From positions 1-64,000 of the forward strand of contig JBAXPV010000009.1 in the NCBI GenBank assembly GCA_037132075.1: 64,000 nucleotides of DNA. Direction: 5' to 3'. Under the pieces are notes generated by a model that worked only from the letters and a program-made list of their open reading frames with translations, did no database searches and was not told the DNA's origin. A program made the translations under genes and the position numbers. The DNA comes from JBAXPV01 sp037132075. Its GTDB lineage: Bacteria > Bacteroidota > Bacteroidia > Bacteroidales > CAIXZF01. Of the stretch, positions 18,084-25,786 are shown piece after piece (within the stretch, counting starts at the first letter, position 1; each line of letters begins with the position of its first letter).

Positions 18084-18118
18084 AAAAAGCCTCCATATCC
18101 TTAGATAATGAAGGCTTT
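18084..18118 (-). terminator. Terminator of tRNA-Arg
   Basis: Reading the minus strand, AAAGCCTTC pairs with GGAGGCTTT (one G-U pair, 15-base loop) and is followed by a run of T. It begins 14 bases after the tRNA 3' end, the expected place for the tRNA's intrinsic terminator. Confidence 0.6.
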
Positions 18119-18131
18119 CAGAAAACCTGCT

Positions 18132-18148
18132 GTGACCCCGACAGGACT
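18132..18148. repeat. tRNA-proximal copy of the attachment-site-like direct repeat
   Basis: These 17 bases overlap the 3' end of the tRNA-Arg gene and are identical to 16460-16476. Integration here would leave the tRNA intact, as is usual for tRNA-targeting tyrosine recombinases. Confidence 0.65.
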
Positions 18149-18206
18149 CGAACCTGTAACCCTCAGAATCGGAATCTGATATTCTATCCAATTGAACTAC
18201 GGGGCC
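18133..18206 (-). tRNA. tRNA-Arg (anticodon CCG)
   Basis: The minus strand folds as a full cloverleaf of 74 bases. The acceptor GGCCCCG pairs with CGGGGTC (one G-U) with discriminator A. The D-arm contains GTTCAATTGGATAGAAT. The anticodon stem-loop TCAGA-TTCCGAT-TCTGA carries CCG at positions 34-36. The T-arm is ACAGG-TTCGAGT-CCTGT. The terminal CCA is not encoded. Its 3' end is duplicated at 16460, marking it as a likely integration target. Confidence 0.95.
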
Positions 18207-18312
18207 CTTTTGACAACGCTTAATGGGTTGTCGCGTAGGGGCAAAGGTATTAAATTTTGGGACTGCTTTCCGCTCAAATGCGCTTTCAGTACTTTTGTTG
18301 AAAATCACTCCT

Positions 18313-18677
18313 GTGACTCCCCGCAACGAAATCATCAATTCCTTCTGTACCTTCTTCAGCATCAACGCCGAACCGGCGATCGTGGCTAAAAATGCCCGCT
18401 ATTTTAAAGAAAGCTACCTCGCATAGGGCGTCTCCAATGAGAAAATCACCGCCTTTCGCGCTGAACTAAAACCATCCTTACAAACCATATGTCTGGAAGA
18501 TTTGATAAACCTGGGCGACGCGCTGTGGACCAGCGGCATCAAGCTGGAATCGGCATCCACAGGAGGTGGAAGCATTCCTGCTTCGCTGGAAAGACCTTTG
18601 CGGCAGGGTAATCATTCAATATCCAACGGAGAAAATGGAGGCCACGGCTAAGGCAAAATATAAACGCGTAAAACCCG
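18313..18677 (+). pseudogene. Degraded AlkD-type DNA alkylation repair gene (nonsense, frameshift, internal deletion)
   Basis: From GTG at 18313 the frame reads TPRNEIINSFCTFFSINAEP... and YFKES..., typical of the N-terminus of the ~225-residue AlkD-like family, until TAG at 18424-18426, where homologs have a Tyr. The same frame then continues as GVSNEKITAFRAELKPSL to about 18555. The C-terminal family signature (VEAFLLRWKD ... QYPTEKM ... KAKYKRVK) resumes in another frame from 18566. The middle half of the protein is missing. Three kinds of damage make a functional product impossible. The full-length family shape is recalled, not searched. Confidence 0.7.
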
Positions 18678-18790
18678 GGAAGCGACACCTCTGTGGCGAA
18701 TTGACAATTTCTGCCGTCACTTTTCCACGCTCAATCAAAATGGTTTTTTACAGGGCCTTGATTTTTAACAATTTTTTAACAAAATAATTC

Positions 18791-18816
18791 TTGCCTGGAT
18801 ATATGTATATAGGCAA
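18791..18816. repeat. Short imperfect hairpin in the gap before the PHP gene
   Basis: TTGCCT pairs with AGGCAA around an inner ATATA/TATAT stem. It is AT-rich and lacks a T-run. It may be a weak bidirectional structure; no function is evident. Confidence 0.4.
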
Positions 18817-18869
18817 CTTTGAGCTGCGCCAATTGTCTATAAGAAGTCTTATATCATATTTTTTAAATC

Positions 18870-18965
18870 ATGAAAATAGCGAAAGAAAGCACTTATCTGA
18901 TCATTTACTTGTCCATCGTTGCCGTCATTATCGTGGTTTACTATTTATACGGCCCCGCTCTTTAA
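18870..18965 (+). CDS. Possible 31-residue single-span membrane protein
   Basis: ATG at 18870 opens a 31-codon frame. It has a short charged N-terminus (MKIAKES), then about 20 hydrophobic residues (YLIIYLSIVAVIIVVYYLY), and stops at 18963. It is convergent with the PHP gene and overlaps its end by 38 bp. There is no strong ribosome site or promoter box. The charge and hydrophobicity pattern fits a genuine small membrane protein, but chance is not excluded. Confidence 0.3.
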   Translation: MKIAKESTYLIIYLSIVAVIIVVYYLYGPAL

Positions 18966-19800
18966 ATATCTGATGGGGATTTATCGCCTTGAGCTGGTGT
19001 GTTTTAAATCCAATCTCTTTTAATGCAACGAAGCTCTCATTTAATAAATTTGAGACTTCTTCCGGCTTATGTGCATCCGAACTCAACAGAATAGAGATAT
19101 CACGCTTTAAAATTTCTTTAAGTACCCATGTCGCAGGAAAGAGCTGATCATTGCGTTTTTTATACAAACCCCGTGTATTCACTTCGACCACAAGCTTGCG
19201 TTTTGCAATCTCATCCAGGACATCCAAAACCAACTCCCGGTACCATCCTTCCTCGTCCTGAAAGAAACGGTTTTTATTGTGCATCCTGACTTTGTCGAGA
19301 TGCCCGACAATATCGAAATCTTCAGTCAGGATCATCTTTTTTACCTGCAGATAATAGGCCTCTATTGCCTTGCGGATATCCCCACCGAAAAATTTCAGGA
19401 GCCCTTCATCATAGATTCGCTGATCAGGCCCGTCAATAAACCAGAGTCCTTCCTCATTTTCGCCAGGAACCAGATGTACTGAGCCAATCACATAATCAAG
19501 GCCCCAGCGTACAGCATTGGTGGCAAAATTCCCGCTGATACCAAGGATATAATCCATCTCCATACCCGCATGTAGTGTGATGCTGTCTTTGTATTTTTCT
19601 TGTAAGTCCCTGATCACACGAACATATTCTTCCACTTTGTCCTCCCTGAGCGCAAAAGTGTTGGGCGTTACCGCGAGAGGGGCATGTTCTGAAAAGCCAA
19701 GGTCCGTAAATCCCTCCCGGATCGCCTGGATTACATACTCCTCAGGCTCTGCCGAGCCATCGGAATAGGAGCTGTGTGTATGAAAGTTATATTTTATCAC
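18928..19800 (-). CDS. PHP-domain phosphoesterase, histidinol-phosphatase (HisJ/HisK) family
   Basis: The product is 290 residues from GTG at 19800. This start is preferred because the open frame further upstream lies wholly within the preceding gene, and GTG begins VIKYNFHTHSSYSDG, the canonical PHP N-terminus. Metal-binding motifs follow in order: HTHSSYSDG, FSEHAP, GMEMDY, IGSVHL, GHLDK, VNTRG and SSDAHKPE. Family members hydrolyse histidinol phosphate or related phosphomonoesters with a trinuclear metal site. No other his gene is near, so the substrate is uncertain. The start overlaps the stop of the U32 gene by 14 bp, indicating translational coupling. Confidence 0.85.
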   Translation of the reverse strand: MIKYNFHTHSSYSDGSAEPEEYVIQAIREGFTDLGFSEHAPLAVTPNTFALREDKVEEYVRVIRDLQEKYKDSITLHAGMEMDYILGISGNFATNAVRWGLDYVIGSVHLVPGENEEGLWFIDGPDQRIYDEGLLKFFGGDIRKAIEAYYLQVKKMILTEDFDIVGHLDKVRMHNKNRFFQDEEGWYRELVLDVLDEIAKRKLVVEVNTRGLYKKRNDQLFPATWVLKEILKRDISILLSSDAHKPEEVSNLLNESFVALKEIGFKTHQLKAINPHQIFKERGRINSKPR

Positions 19801-21064
19801 CCCCTGTAAATAATGGATCCGTTGAATCGACCACACGATATACCTTGTCGCCTCTGCGTACCAAATTGTCGACAGCAAAGGCACAGACGTCACCCTTCCG
19901 GGCTTCTTCTACGGCATCAGGAGTGTCCAGCCTGATTTCCCCCACAATGCCTTCATAAGCACCCGTGCTTGGCCCCAGGATTAAAATGGCATCGCCCGGA
20001 TGCAGGGCATAGGATTCCATGAGCATCTCTGCCACCGAAATCTTCGAGAAATAATTCAGGACTTTCCCAACATATACTTTCCTTCGGGTCGCCTGGGAAC
20101 CGGGCACTTTCGTCCATTCTCCCAGGCGTTGCCCCAGGTAATAGCCATCCCAGAAACCACGGTTGTAAACGCTGGCAAGCTGGAGGTCCCATTTCTCGAT
20201 CTTTTCAGGACCGAATGTCCCGTCATTACAGGCTTCTACAGCCTCATGATAGCAGCGCGTGACGGTTTTGACATATTCCGGTGAGCGTCCGCGACCTTCG
20301 ATTTTCAGGACACTCACGCCTGCTTCGAGGATCTGGTCGATGAAATGGATGGTCTTCAGGTCTTTGGGCGACATCAGGTATTCGTTGTCAACTTCGATCT
20401 CGTTGCCACTTTCTTTATCGATGAGGATGTAGGAGCGGCGACAGTTCTGGTAACAGGCGCCACGGTTAGCCGAAGTCTGATAGGTGTCGAGGCTCATATA
20501 GCATTTCCCGGAAACAGCCATACATAAGGCGCCATGGACAAAAAGCTCGATCTTGATTGGCAAGTCAGCGGGTCCGCAGATGTTTTCTTCACGGATCGTC
20601 TTACAGATCTCTGCCACCTGGGGAAGTGCCAGCTCTCGCGCCGTGACGATGACATCGGCAAAATTGGCATAAAACCGGACGGCATCGATGTTCGTGATGT
20701 TACACTGAGTCGAGAGATGGACCTCCACCCCGACCGAACGGCAATACTGGATTACAGAAATATCAGAGGCGATCACAGCCGTGATCCCTTCTTTCTTTGC
20801 AGTGTCGATGATCTCATGGATCTCCTGTAATTCTTCACTATAGACAACAGTGTTGACAGTAAGGTAGGTCTTTACCTCATTTTCACGACAGATTTCAGTG
20901 ATTTTCCTTAAGTCATCCAGGCCGAAATTCGCAGCAGAGCGGGCTCTCATATTGAGTTTTCCTACGCCGAAATATACCGATCCCGCACCGGCTTCGATAG
21001 CCGCCATGAGGGATTCGTAAGACCCGACTGGCGACATGATTTCAATTGCATTGTTTGTTTTCAT
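19787..21064 (-). CDS. U32-family protein, TrhP/YegQ-like (tRNA U34 hydroxylation)
   Basis: This 425-residue protein has the U32 fold. It starts with MSPVGSYESLMAAIEAG and SVYFGVGKLNMRA, then the U32 signature ELFVHGALCMAVSGKC (residues ~170-185), the cysteine cluster SANRGACYQNCRR, and LKIEGRGRSPEYV. Proteins with this layout in E. coli (YegQ/TrhP) make 5-hydroxyuridine in tRNA and do not act as peptidases. The cysteines are expected to bind an Fe-S cluster. The gene is first in a two-gene operon with the overlapping PHP phosphatase. A consensus -7 box ends eight bases before the ATG. Assignment to TrhP rather than RlhA is by length and overall look. Confidence 0.8.
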   Translation of the reverse strand: MKTNNAIEIMSPVGSYESLMAAIEAGAGSVYFGVGKLNMRARSAANFGLDDLRKITEICRENEVKTYLTVNTVVYSEELQEIHEIIDTAKKEGITAVIASDISVIQYCRSVGVEVHLSTQCNITNIDAVRFYANFADVIVTARELALPQVAEICKTIREENICGPADLPIKIELFVHGALCMAVSGKCYMSLDTYQTSANRGACYQNCRRSYILIDKESGNEIEVDNEYLMSPKDLKTIHFIDQILEAGVSVLKIEGRGRSPEYVKTVTRCYHEAVEACNDGTFGPEKIEKWDLQLASVYNRGFWDGYYLGQRLGEWTKVPGSQATRRKVYVGKVLNYFSKISVAEMLMESYALHPGDAILILGPSTGAYEGIVGEIRLDTPDAVEEARKGDVCAFAVDNLVRRGDKVYRVVDSTDPLFTGGDKI

Positions 21065-21072
21065 AATTTCCG

Positions 21073-21080
21073 CAAAGGTA
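21073..21080 (-). promoter_or_regulatory. -7 promoter box (TACCTTTG) of the U32-PHP operon
   Basis: This is an exact TAnnTTTG match on the minus strand, eight bases upstream of the ATG at 21064. It implies a very short leader. No clear -33 element. Confidence 0.5.
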
Positions 21081-21204
21081 TTGAATTTGTTTGTCCTCTG
21101 TCGTGAAGCTGTCCCTCTCCTAAAATTGCGCTCTACTCACTCATTATTGAGGACACTACTGTTTATGCTGATAAGAATCTTTTATGAAGTATCCTGTTTT
21201 TTAT

Positions 21205-21212
21205 TATATTTG
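21205..21212 (+). promoter_or_regulatory. -7 promoter box (TATATTTG) of the cytochrome c peroxidase gene
   Basis: Exact TAnnTTTG match ending 22 bases before the ATG at 21235. It supports that start over the in-frame ATG at 21184, which lies upstream of the box. Confidence 0.55.
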
Positions 21213-21234
21213 TCTTGACCCTAAAATCCTACCA

Positions 21235-22287
21235 ATGAAAAAGACATTATTGCTCATTTCGGTAATCGGGCTTGCTATATTATTAGCTTGTACCGGCAAA
21301 CAACCAGACAACAAGGCTGCTGAAAAACTAAAAAATGACAGCATCCGGAAAATGGCGATGACGATGTTTCCCATGCTACCTAAACAAGCTGTGAATCCTG
21401 ACAATGCCATGACAACTGAAAAAGTAGCCCTCGGAAAGGTCCTGTACTTCGAAACCCGGCTTTCGAAAAAAGGAAACAACAGTTGTAATGGATGCCACAA
21501 CCTGAATACTTATGGCGTCGATAACAAACCGACTTCTCCCGGCGATGAAGGTGCGCTTGGCGGACGGAATTCCCCAACATCCTTTAATTCGGCACTTCAA
21601 TTTGTCCAGTTCTGGGATGGCCGTGCCAAAGATGTTGAAGAACAAGCTGGCGGACCGGTGCTGAATCCGGTTGAGATGAATATGCCTGATAAGAGTTTCG
21701 TGGAAAAAAAGATCAGTTCCATCAAAGGGTATCCCGAGATGTTTGCTACTGCTTACCCCGGTGAAAAAAAACCGGTGAATTATGAGAATATGAAAAAAGC
21801 TATTGGCGCATTTGAAAGGACTCTTCTGACTCCCGGGCGCTATGATGAGTGGCTGGAAGGGAATGACTCCGCAATGAATAGCGAGGAAATTGCCGGTTTA
21901 CAGGCTTTCATCAGCACCGGTTGTACCGCCTGTCACATGGGCTCACTATTCGGTGGTTCTATGTATCAGAAATTTCCGCTCTTCGGAGATCAGAAAACCT
22001 GGTTGAAAACCGATAAAGTGGATGAAGGCCGATTTGCTGTTACAAAAGCTGAGGCCGATAAATTTATGTTTAAAGTCCCGATCCTTCGTAATGTTGCCGA
22101 AACCTGGCCCTATTTCCATAGCGGATCTGTTAAAGACCTTAATGAGGCCATTGGAATCATGGCACAGTCGGAGTTAAACAAAACCCTTAAACCTGAAGAG
22201 ATTTCAAGTATCTCAGCCTTCCTGAAGACTTTAACCGGTAAGCTTTCTGATGATGTGAAAAAGGCACCGGCGCTTCCGGGAGCATAA
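21235..22287 (+). CDS. Di-heme cytochrome c peroxidase (CcpA/MauG family) lipoprotein
   Basis: The product is 350 residues. The N-terminus MKKTLLLISVIGLAILLAC is a lipoprotein signal with the lipid-anchored Cys at 19. Two c-type heme sites are present: CNGCH at 84-88 and CTACH at 230-234. Between them are the peroxidase-family motifs ARNSPT-like GGRNSPTSFNSA and FWDGRAKDVEEQ. The enzyme reduces hydrogen peroxide to water in the periplasm using electrons from the respiratory chain. The next gene, 103 bp downstream on the same strand, is a cytochrome b561-type membrane protein that could supply those electrons. The short upstream extension of the frame is rejected because it would bury the signal peptide. 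Confidence 0.92.
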   Translation: MKKTLLLISVIGLAILLACTGKQPDNKAAEKLKNDSIRKMAMTMFPMLPKQAVNPDNAMTTEKVALGKVLYFETRLSKKGNNSCNGCHNLNTYGVDNKPTSPGDEGALGGRNSPTSFNSALQFVQFWDGRAKDVEEQAGGPVLNPVEMNMPDKSFVEKKISSIKGYPEMFATAYPGEKKPVNYENMKKAIGAFERTLLTPGRYDEWLEGNDSAMNSEEIAGLQAFISTGCTACHMGSLFGGSMYQKFPLFGDQKTWLKTDKVDEGRFAVTKAEADKFMFKVPILRNVAETWPYFHSGSVKDLNEAIGIMAQSELNKTLKPEEISSISAFLKTLTGKLSDDVKKAPALPGA

Positions 22288-22295
22288 TTATTTTT

Positions 22296-22367
22296 CACAC
22301 GGAGTTTCACTGTTTTTTGTTTTTCTGGACCTTTTTATAAAAGTAAATTACAGTGCAACTCCGTGTA
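22296..22367. repeat. Long inverted repeat between the peroxidase and cytochrome b genes
   Basis: The arm cacacggagtttcactgt (22296-22313) pairs with 22350-22367 at 16 of 18 positions across a 36-base loop. The right arm is followed by taaaata rather than a T-run. It may act as a transcript-processing or attenuating hairpin, or be a copy of a dispersed palindromic element. Confidence 0.65.
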
Positions 22368-22390
22368 AAATATTTTTTAAATTGAATATT

Positions 22391-23092
22391 ATGAAAACAT
22401 ATATCTGGTCAATACCTACAAGATTATCCCATTGGCTAATCGCCATTGGATTTGCAGTAGCCTATATTTTAGGTGATTTTGAAGCGTATCTGAATTTGCA
22501 TTTTGCTTTCGGTGCCCTGGTCGGTACTTTAATAATCTTCAGAATTATTTTTGGAATCATAGGCCCAAAGTATTCAAATTTTAAAGATTTCCCGATAGGA
22601 TTGAAAAACCAGGTAGCATTTATAAAAACATATTTTTCAGGTTCACATAAATATGCAGGACATAATCCATCGGCATCAGTTGTGATGTTGTTGATTCTCC
22701 TTGTTGGCCTTATATGCAGTATTTCCGGATATTTGCGCTATGCTGCGGAAAACAATGTATTGACTATTGGAATCAATGAAGAAATCCTGGGCGAATCACA
22801 CGAAATATTAGCGAATCTTTTTTTAATTCTGGTTGGAGTCCATTTATTGGGAATATTGTCTGATACAGTATTTCACAACAAAACAGGAACCATTCAATCA
22901 ATCTTTACAGGCTATAAAAATATTGAAAGCGAAAATACGCGATTAAATATTTTTCATAAATCATTTTCATGGCTATGGCTTATCGTGCCATTTATCTTTT
23001 TCTACATGGCTTATGGGCTGAAGATTACAGCGAAAGAGAAAAATAATGAGGGCAATAAAAGCGAACTCATAAAAGAGGCTGATGACGATTGA
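22391..23092 (+). CDS. Cytochrome b561-family membrane protein (prokaryotic b-type cytochrome)
   Basis: The 233-residue protein starts at ATG 22391; the TTG three codons upstream is less likely. It begins WSIPTRLSHWLIAIGFAVAYI, with the conserved heme-ligand His in the first membrane helix. It has further helices with His at NLHFAFGALVG, at GESHEILANLFLILVGVHLLG and near the C-terminus, giving four to five membrane spans. This is the pattern of the Ni/Fe-hydrogenase-type cytochrome b / b561 family. It probably passes quinol electrons to a periplasmic c-type cytochrome, most simply the peroxidase encoded just upstream. The C-terminus is charged and acidic. Confidence 0.82.
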   Translation: MKTYIWSIPTRLSHWLIAIGFAVAYILGDFEAYLNLHFAFGALVGTLIIFRIIFGIIGPKYSNFKDFPIGLKNQVAFIKTYFSGSHKYAGHNPSASVVMLLILLVGLICSISGYLRYAAENNVLTIGINEEILGESHEILANLFLILVGVHLLGILSDTVFHNKTGTIQSIFTGYKNIESENTRLNIFHKSFSWLWLIVPFIFFYMAYGLKITAKEKNNEGNKSELIKEADDD

Positions 23093-23118
23093 AAGATGTG
23101 CAAATTAGCACATTATAT

Positions 23119-24066
23119 CTAAGTAAGTTTTTTGCTAACTTCCCGCAGCATCACCTCCGTCATCAGCGCCAGATCATATTGGTGCTTCCATCCATTATTG
23201 GCACGTGCATAACTATCATCGATACTCTGAGGCCATGAGTCGGCAATCGCCTGGCGGAAGTCAGGTTTGTAGCTGATCTCAAATTCGGGGATGTGTTTGC
23301 GGATCTCATCAGCAAGTTCCTTTGGCGTGAAGCTGATGCCGGCAACGTTATAGCTGGATCTCACGGTGATTTTATCCTGGGGTAACTCCATCAACTCAAT
23401 AGTGGCCTTGATGGCATCTTCCATGAACATCATAGGGAGGCGTGTATCTTCTTTCAGGAAACACTCATATTTCTTATTCCTGACAGCCTCATAAAAGATC
23501 TCAACGGCATAGTCGGTAGTGCCGCCTCCGGCTTCAGTCTTGTAGGAGATAAGACCAGGGTAACGGATTGAGCGGGTGTCGAGCCCAAATCGTTTTTGGT
23601 AATATTCCATCCAGCGCTCCCCGGCTTGTTTGCTGATGCCATAAACGGTGGTGGGTTCCATCACGGTAAATTGTGGCGTGTTCACACGAGGGGTTGTCGG
23701 GCCAAATACCGCGATAGAGCTGGGCCAGAAGATCCTTTTCAGTTTCACTTCACGGGCGAGGTCGAGGACAGTGAGGAGGCTTCTCATGTTGATATCCCAG
23801 GCCTGGAGCGGGATACGCTCGGCATTGCCGCTTAAAACAGCCGCCAGGTGATAGATCTGGGTGATGTTGTTACGGATGACGAAATGGATGAGTTGTTTTT
23901 CATCCAATACATCGAGAATCTGGAAAGGGCCGCTGTCGATGACATCCTGCGGAGGTTGTTTGATATCGGTAGCGAAAACATTAGCACTGCCATAGAGCTT
24001 TCTGAGCGAGATCACAAGTTCTGATCCGATTTGGCCGGCACAGCCAATTACAAGGATTTTTTCCAT
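23119..24066 (-). CDS. L-threonine 3-dehydrogenase, short-chain (SDR/epimerase-like) type
   Basis: This 315-residue protein begins with the NAD-binding motif GCAGQIGSEL and later has YGISK (the SDR Tyr-x3-Lys). The stretch RYPGLISYKTEAGGGTTDYAVEIF, followed by LPMMFMEDAI and YNVAGISFTPKELA, is characteristic of the bacterial SDR-type threonine dehydrogenases rather than sugar epimerases. The reaction is threonine + NAD+ to 2-amino-3-oxobutyrate, which is then cleaved to glycine and acetyl-CoA. No kbl gene is adjacent in the window. The gene stands alone, convergent with the cytochrome b gene and divergent from cysS. Confidence 0.88.
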   Translation of the reverse strand: MEKILVIGCAGQIGSELVISLRKLYGSANVFATDIKQPPQDVIDSGPFQILDVLDEKQLIHFVIRNNITQIYHLAAVLSGNAERIPLQAWDINMRSLLTVLDLAREVKLKRIFWPSSIAVFGPTTPRVNTPQFTVMEPTTVYGISKQAGERWMEYYQKRFGLDTRSIRYPGLISYKTEAGGGTTDYAVEIFYEAVRNKKYECFLKEDTRLPMMFMEDAIKATIELMELPQDKITVRSSYNVAGISFTPKELADEIRKHIPEFEISYKPDFRQAIADSWPQSIDDSYARANNGWKHQYDLALMTEVMLREVSKKLT

Positions 24067-24159
24067 GAGGATGAGTTTAGTATTTGAGGCAATAAAATTA
24101 GGAAGAAATAGCTTACAGTTTTGTAAATCTTATTTCAAAGGCTGTAAACCAAAAATCGG

Positions 24160-24167
24160 TATTTTTG
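24160..24167 (+). promoter_or_regulatory. -7 promoter box (TATTTTTG) of cysS
   Basis: Exact TAnnTTTG match ending 18 bases before ATG 24186. It overlaps the in-frame TTG at 24165 and so argues against that earlier start. Confidence 0.55.
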
Positions 24168-24185
24168 CAGCAAGTACGCATCATA

Positions 24186-25658
24186 ATGGAAAATCAATTA
24201 CATATATACAACACCCTAAGCCGTAAGAAAGAGCAATTTATTCCTTTGGATCCCCCGCACGTCGGGATTTACGTCTGCGGCCCTACCGTTTATGGCGACC
24301 CCCACCTGGGTCATGCCCGCCCCGGAATCACCTTCGACCTCGTCTTCCGATACCTCCGTCATCTGGGATTTAAAGTGCGTTACGTCAGAAATATCACCGA
24401 CGTTGGCCATCTCGAAAACGATGCCGATGAAGGAGATGACAAAATCGCCAAAAGAGCCAGGGCCGAGGAGATCGAGCCCATGGAAGTCGTCCAATACTAC
24501 AGTGACCGTTATCACGAGTTCATGGATCGCCTGAATATCCTGAAACCCAGCATTGAGCCAAGAGCTTCCGGACATATCATAGAGCAGATTGAGATGATTA
24601 AAAAGATCCTCGACCAAGGAATGGCCTATATTTCTGAAGGCTCCGTTTATTTCGATGTCGTGAAATACAATGACACCCACAATTACGGCGTCCTCAGTGG
24701 TCGTATCCTGGAAGACCTTATTTCGAATACCCGTGAGCTGGATGGTCAGCAAGAGAAACACAACCCTGCCGATTTTGCCCTTTGGAAAAAAGCGTCTCCC
24801 GAACATATCATGCGCTGGCCTTCTCCCTGGAGCGATGGCTTCCCGGGATGGCATATGGAATGTTCTGCGATGAGCATCAAATACCTGGGTGAGAATTTTG
24901 ACATTCACGGCGGCGGCATGGATTTGCTGTTCCCGCATCATGAATCGGAAATCGCTCAATCCAGGGTCGCTACCGGCCATGACCCCGTACGCTGCTGGAT
25001 GCACAACAATATGATCACGCTGAACGGACAAAAAATGGGCAAATCACTGGGGAATGCCATTGGCCTGGAGCAGTTCTTTTCCGGAGATCATCCCTTGCTT
25101 GAGAAGGCCTATAGCCCCATGACCATTCGTTTCTTTATCCTCCAGGCCCAATACCGCGGCACATTGGATTTCTCCAACGAAGCGCTTCAGGCCGCGGAAA
25201 AAGGACTGAAACGACTGATGGAAGCCGGGAAGCAGCTATCACGACTGTCTGCTTCACCCACGACTTCAGAAGGAATTGACATAAAAAAACTGCAATCCGA
25301 CTGCTTTGAAGCCATGAACGACGACTTCAACAGCCCGATGCTGATTGCCAATCTTTTTGAAGTGGTTCGTATTGTGAATGTCGTGAGTGACGCCAATGCC
25401 CAACTTAATGCTGAAGATTTAGCCCTGCTGACAGAGATCTACAAGACTTTTGTATTTGACATCCTTGGTTTGATGGATGAAATCGGTGGCAGCAATACTG
25501 AAATGATTGACGGACTAATGCATCTTATTCTGGAGTTGAGAAAGCAAGTCAGGGCGAATAAAGACTATGCCAGCTCCGACAAAATCCGTGATGAGCTGCT
25601 CAAACTTAAGATCCAGGTAAAAGACGGAAAAGAAGGCGCGAGCTGGACGATGGATTAA
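24186..25658 (+). CDS. cysS: Cysteinyl-tRNA synthetase
   Basis: The 490-residue protein is a class I aminoacyl-tRNA synthetase that charges tRNA-Cys. The active-site zinc Cys is at 31 (YVCGPTVYGDPHLGH). The HIGH motif is HLGH at 40-43, the zinc region WHMECSAMS...HGGGMDLLFPHHE is around residues 215-245, and the KMSKS loop appears as KMGKSLGN at about 283. The C-terminal helical anticodon region is intact. Length and motif order are normal for the family. It is transcribed alone from its own promoter, divergent from threonine dehydrogenase. Confidence 0.97.
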   Translation: MENQLHIYNTLSRKKEQFIPLDPPHVGIYVCGPTVYGDPHLGHARPGITFDLVFRYLRHLGFKVRYVRNITDVGHLENDADEGDDKIAKRARAEEIEPMEVVQYYSDRYHEFMDRLNILKPSIEPRASGHIIEQIEMIKKILDQGMAYISEGSVYFDVVKYNDTHNYGVLSGRILEDLISNTRELDGQQEKHNPADFALWKKASPEHIMRWPSPWSDGFPGWHMECSAMSIKYLGENFDIHGGGMDLLFPHHESEIAQSRVATGHDPVRCWMHNNMITLNGQKMGKSLGNAIGLEQFFSGDHPLLEKAYSPMTIRFFILQAQYRGTLDFSNEALQAAEKGLKRLMEAGKQLSRLSASPTTSEGIDIKKLQSDCFEAMNDDFNSPMLIANLFEVVRIVNVVSDANAQLNAEDLALLTEIYKTFVFDILGLMDEIGGSNTEMIDGLMHLILELRKQVRANKDYASSDKIRDELLKLKIQVKDGKEGASWTMD

Positions 25659-25739
25659 GTCGAAGGTGTCGTTCATGCACCTCATCCCCCGGTCCCTTTC
25701 TCCTTCAAGAAATGGTGCAGATTGTGGGGAAATTAGGAA

Positions 25740-25767
25740 TTTGAGCCTGCGATTTTTCGTACCTTTG
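25740..25767 (+). promoter_or_regulatory. Promoter of the DUF5714 gene (TTTG-N16-TACCTTTG)
   Basis: TTTG at 25740-25743 and an exact -7 box TACCTTTG at 25760-25767. The box ends 19 bases before the ATG at 25787. The spacing is slightly shorter than usual. Confidence 0.6.
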
Positions 25768-25786
25768 TGATCTAAATTTTCTCCCC

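Noticed and set aside
18027..18365. Minus-strand 112-codon frame across tRNA-Arg
   Set aside because: It reads straight through the tRNA gene and its terminator and has no recognisable domain.
19801..19893. 31-codon N-terminal extension of the PHP phosphatase
   Set aside because: It lies wholly within the U32 gene, and the PHP family starts at the HTH motif encoded right after GTG 19800.
21184..21234. Upstream in-frame start for the cytochrome c peroxidase
   Set aside because: The -7 box lies inside this extension, and the lipoprotein signal begins at the later ATG.
24216..25031. 271-codon minus-strand frame inside cysS
   Set aside because: Antisense shadow of a highly conserved gene.
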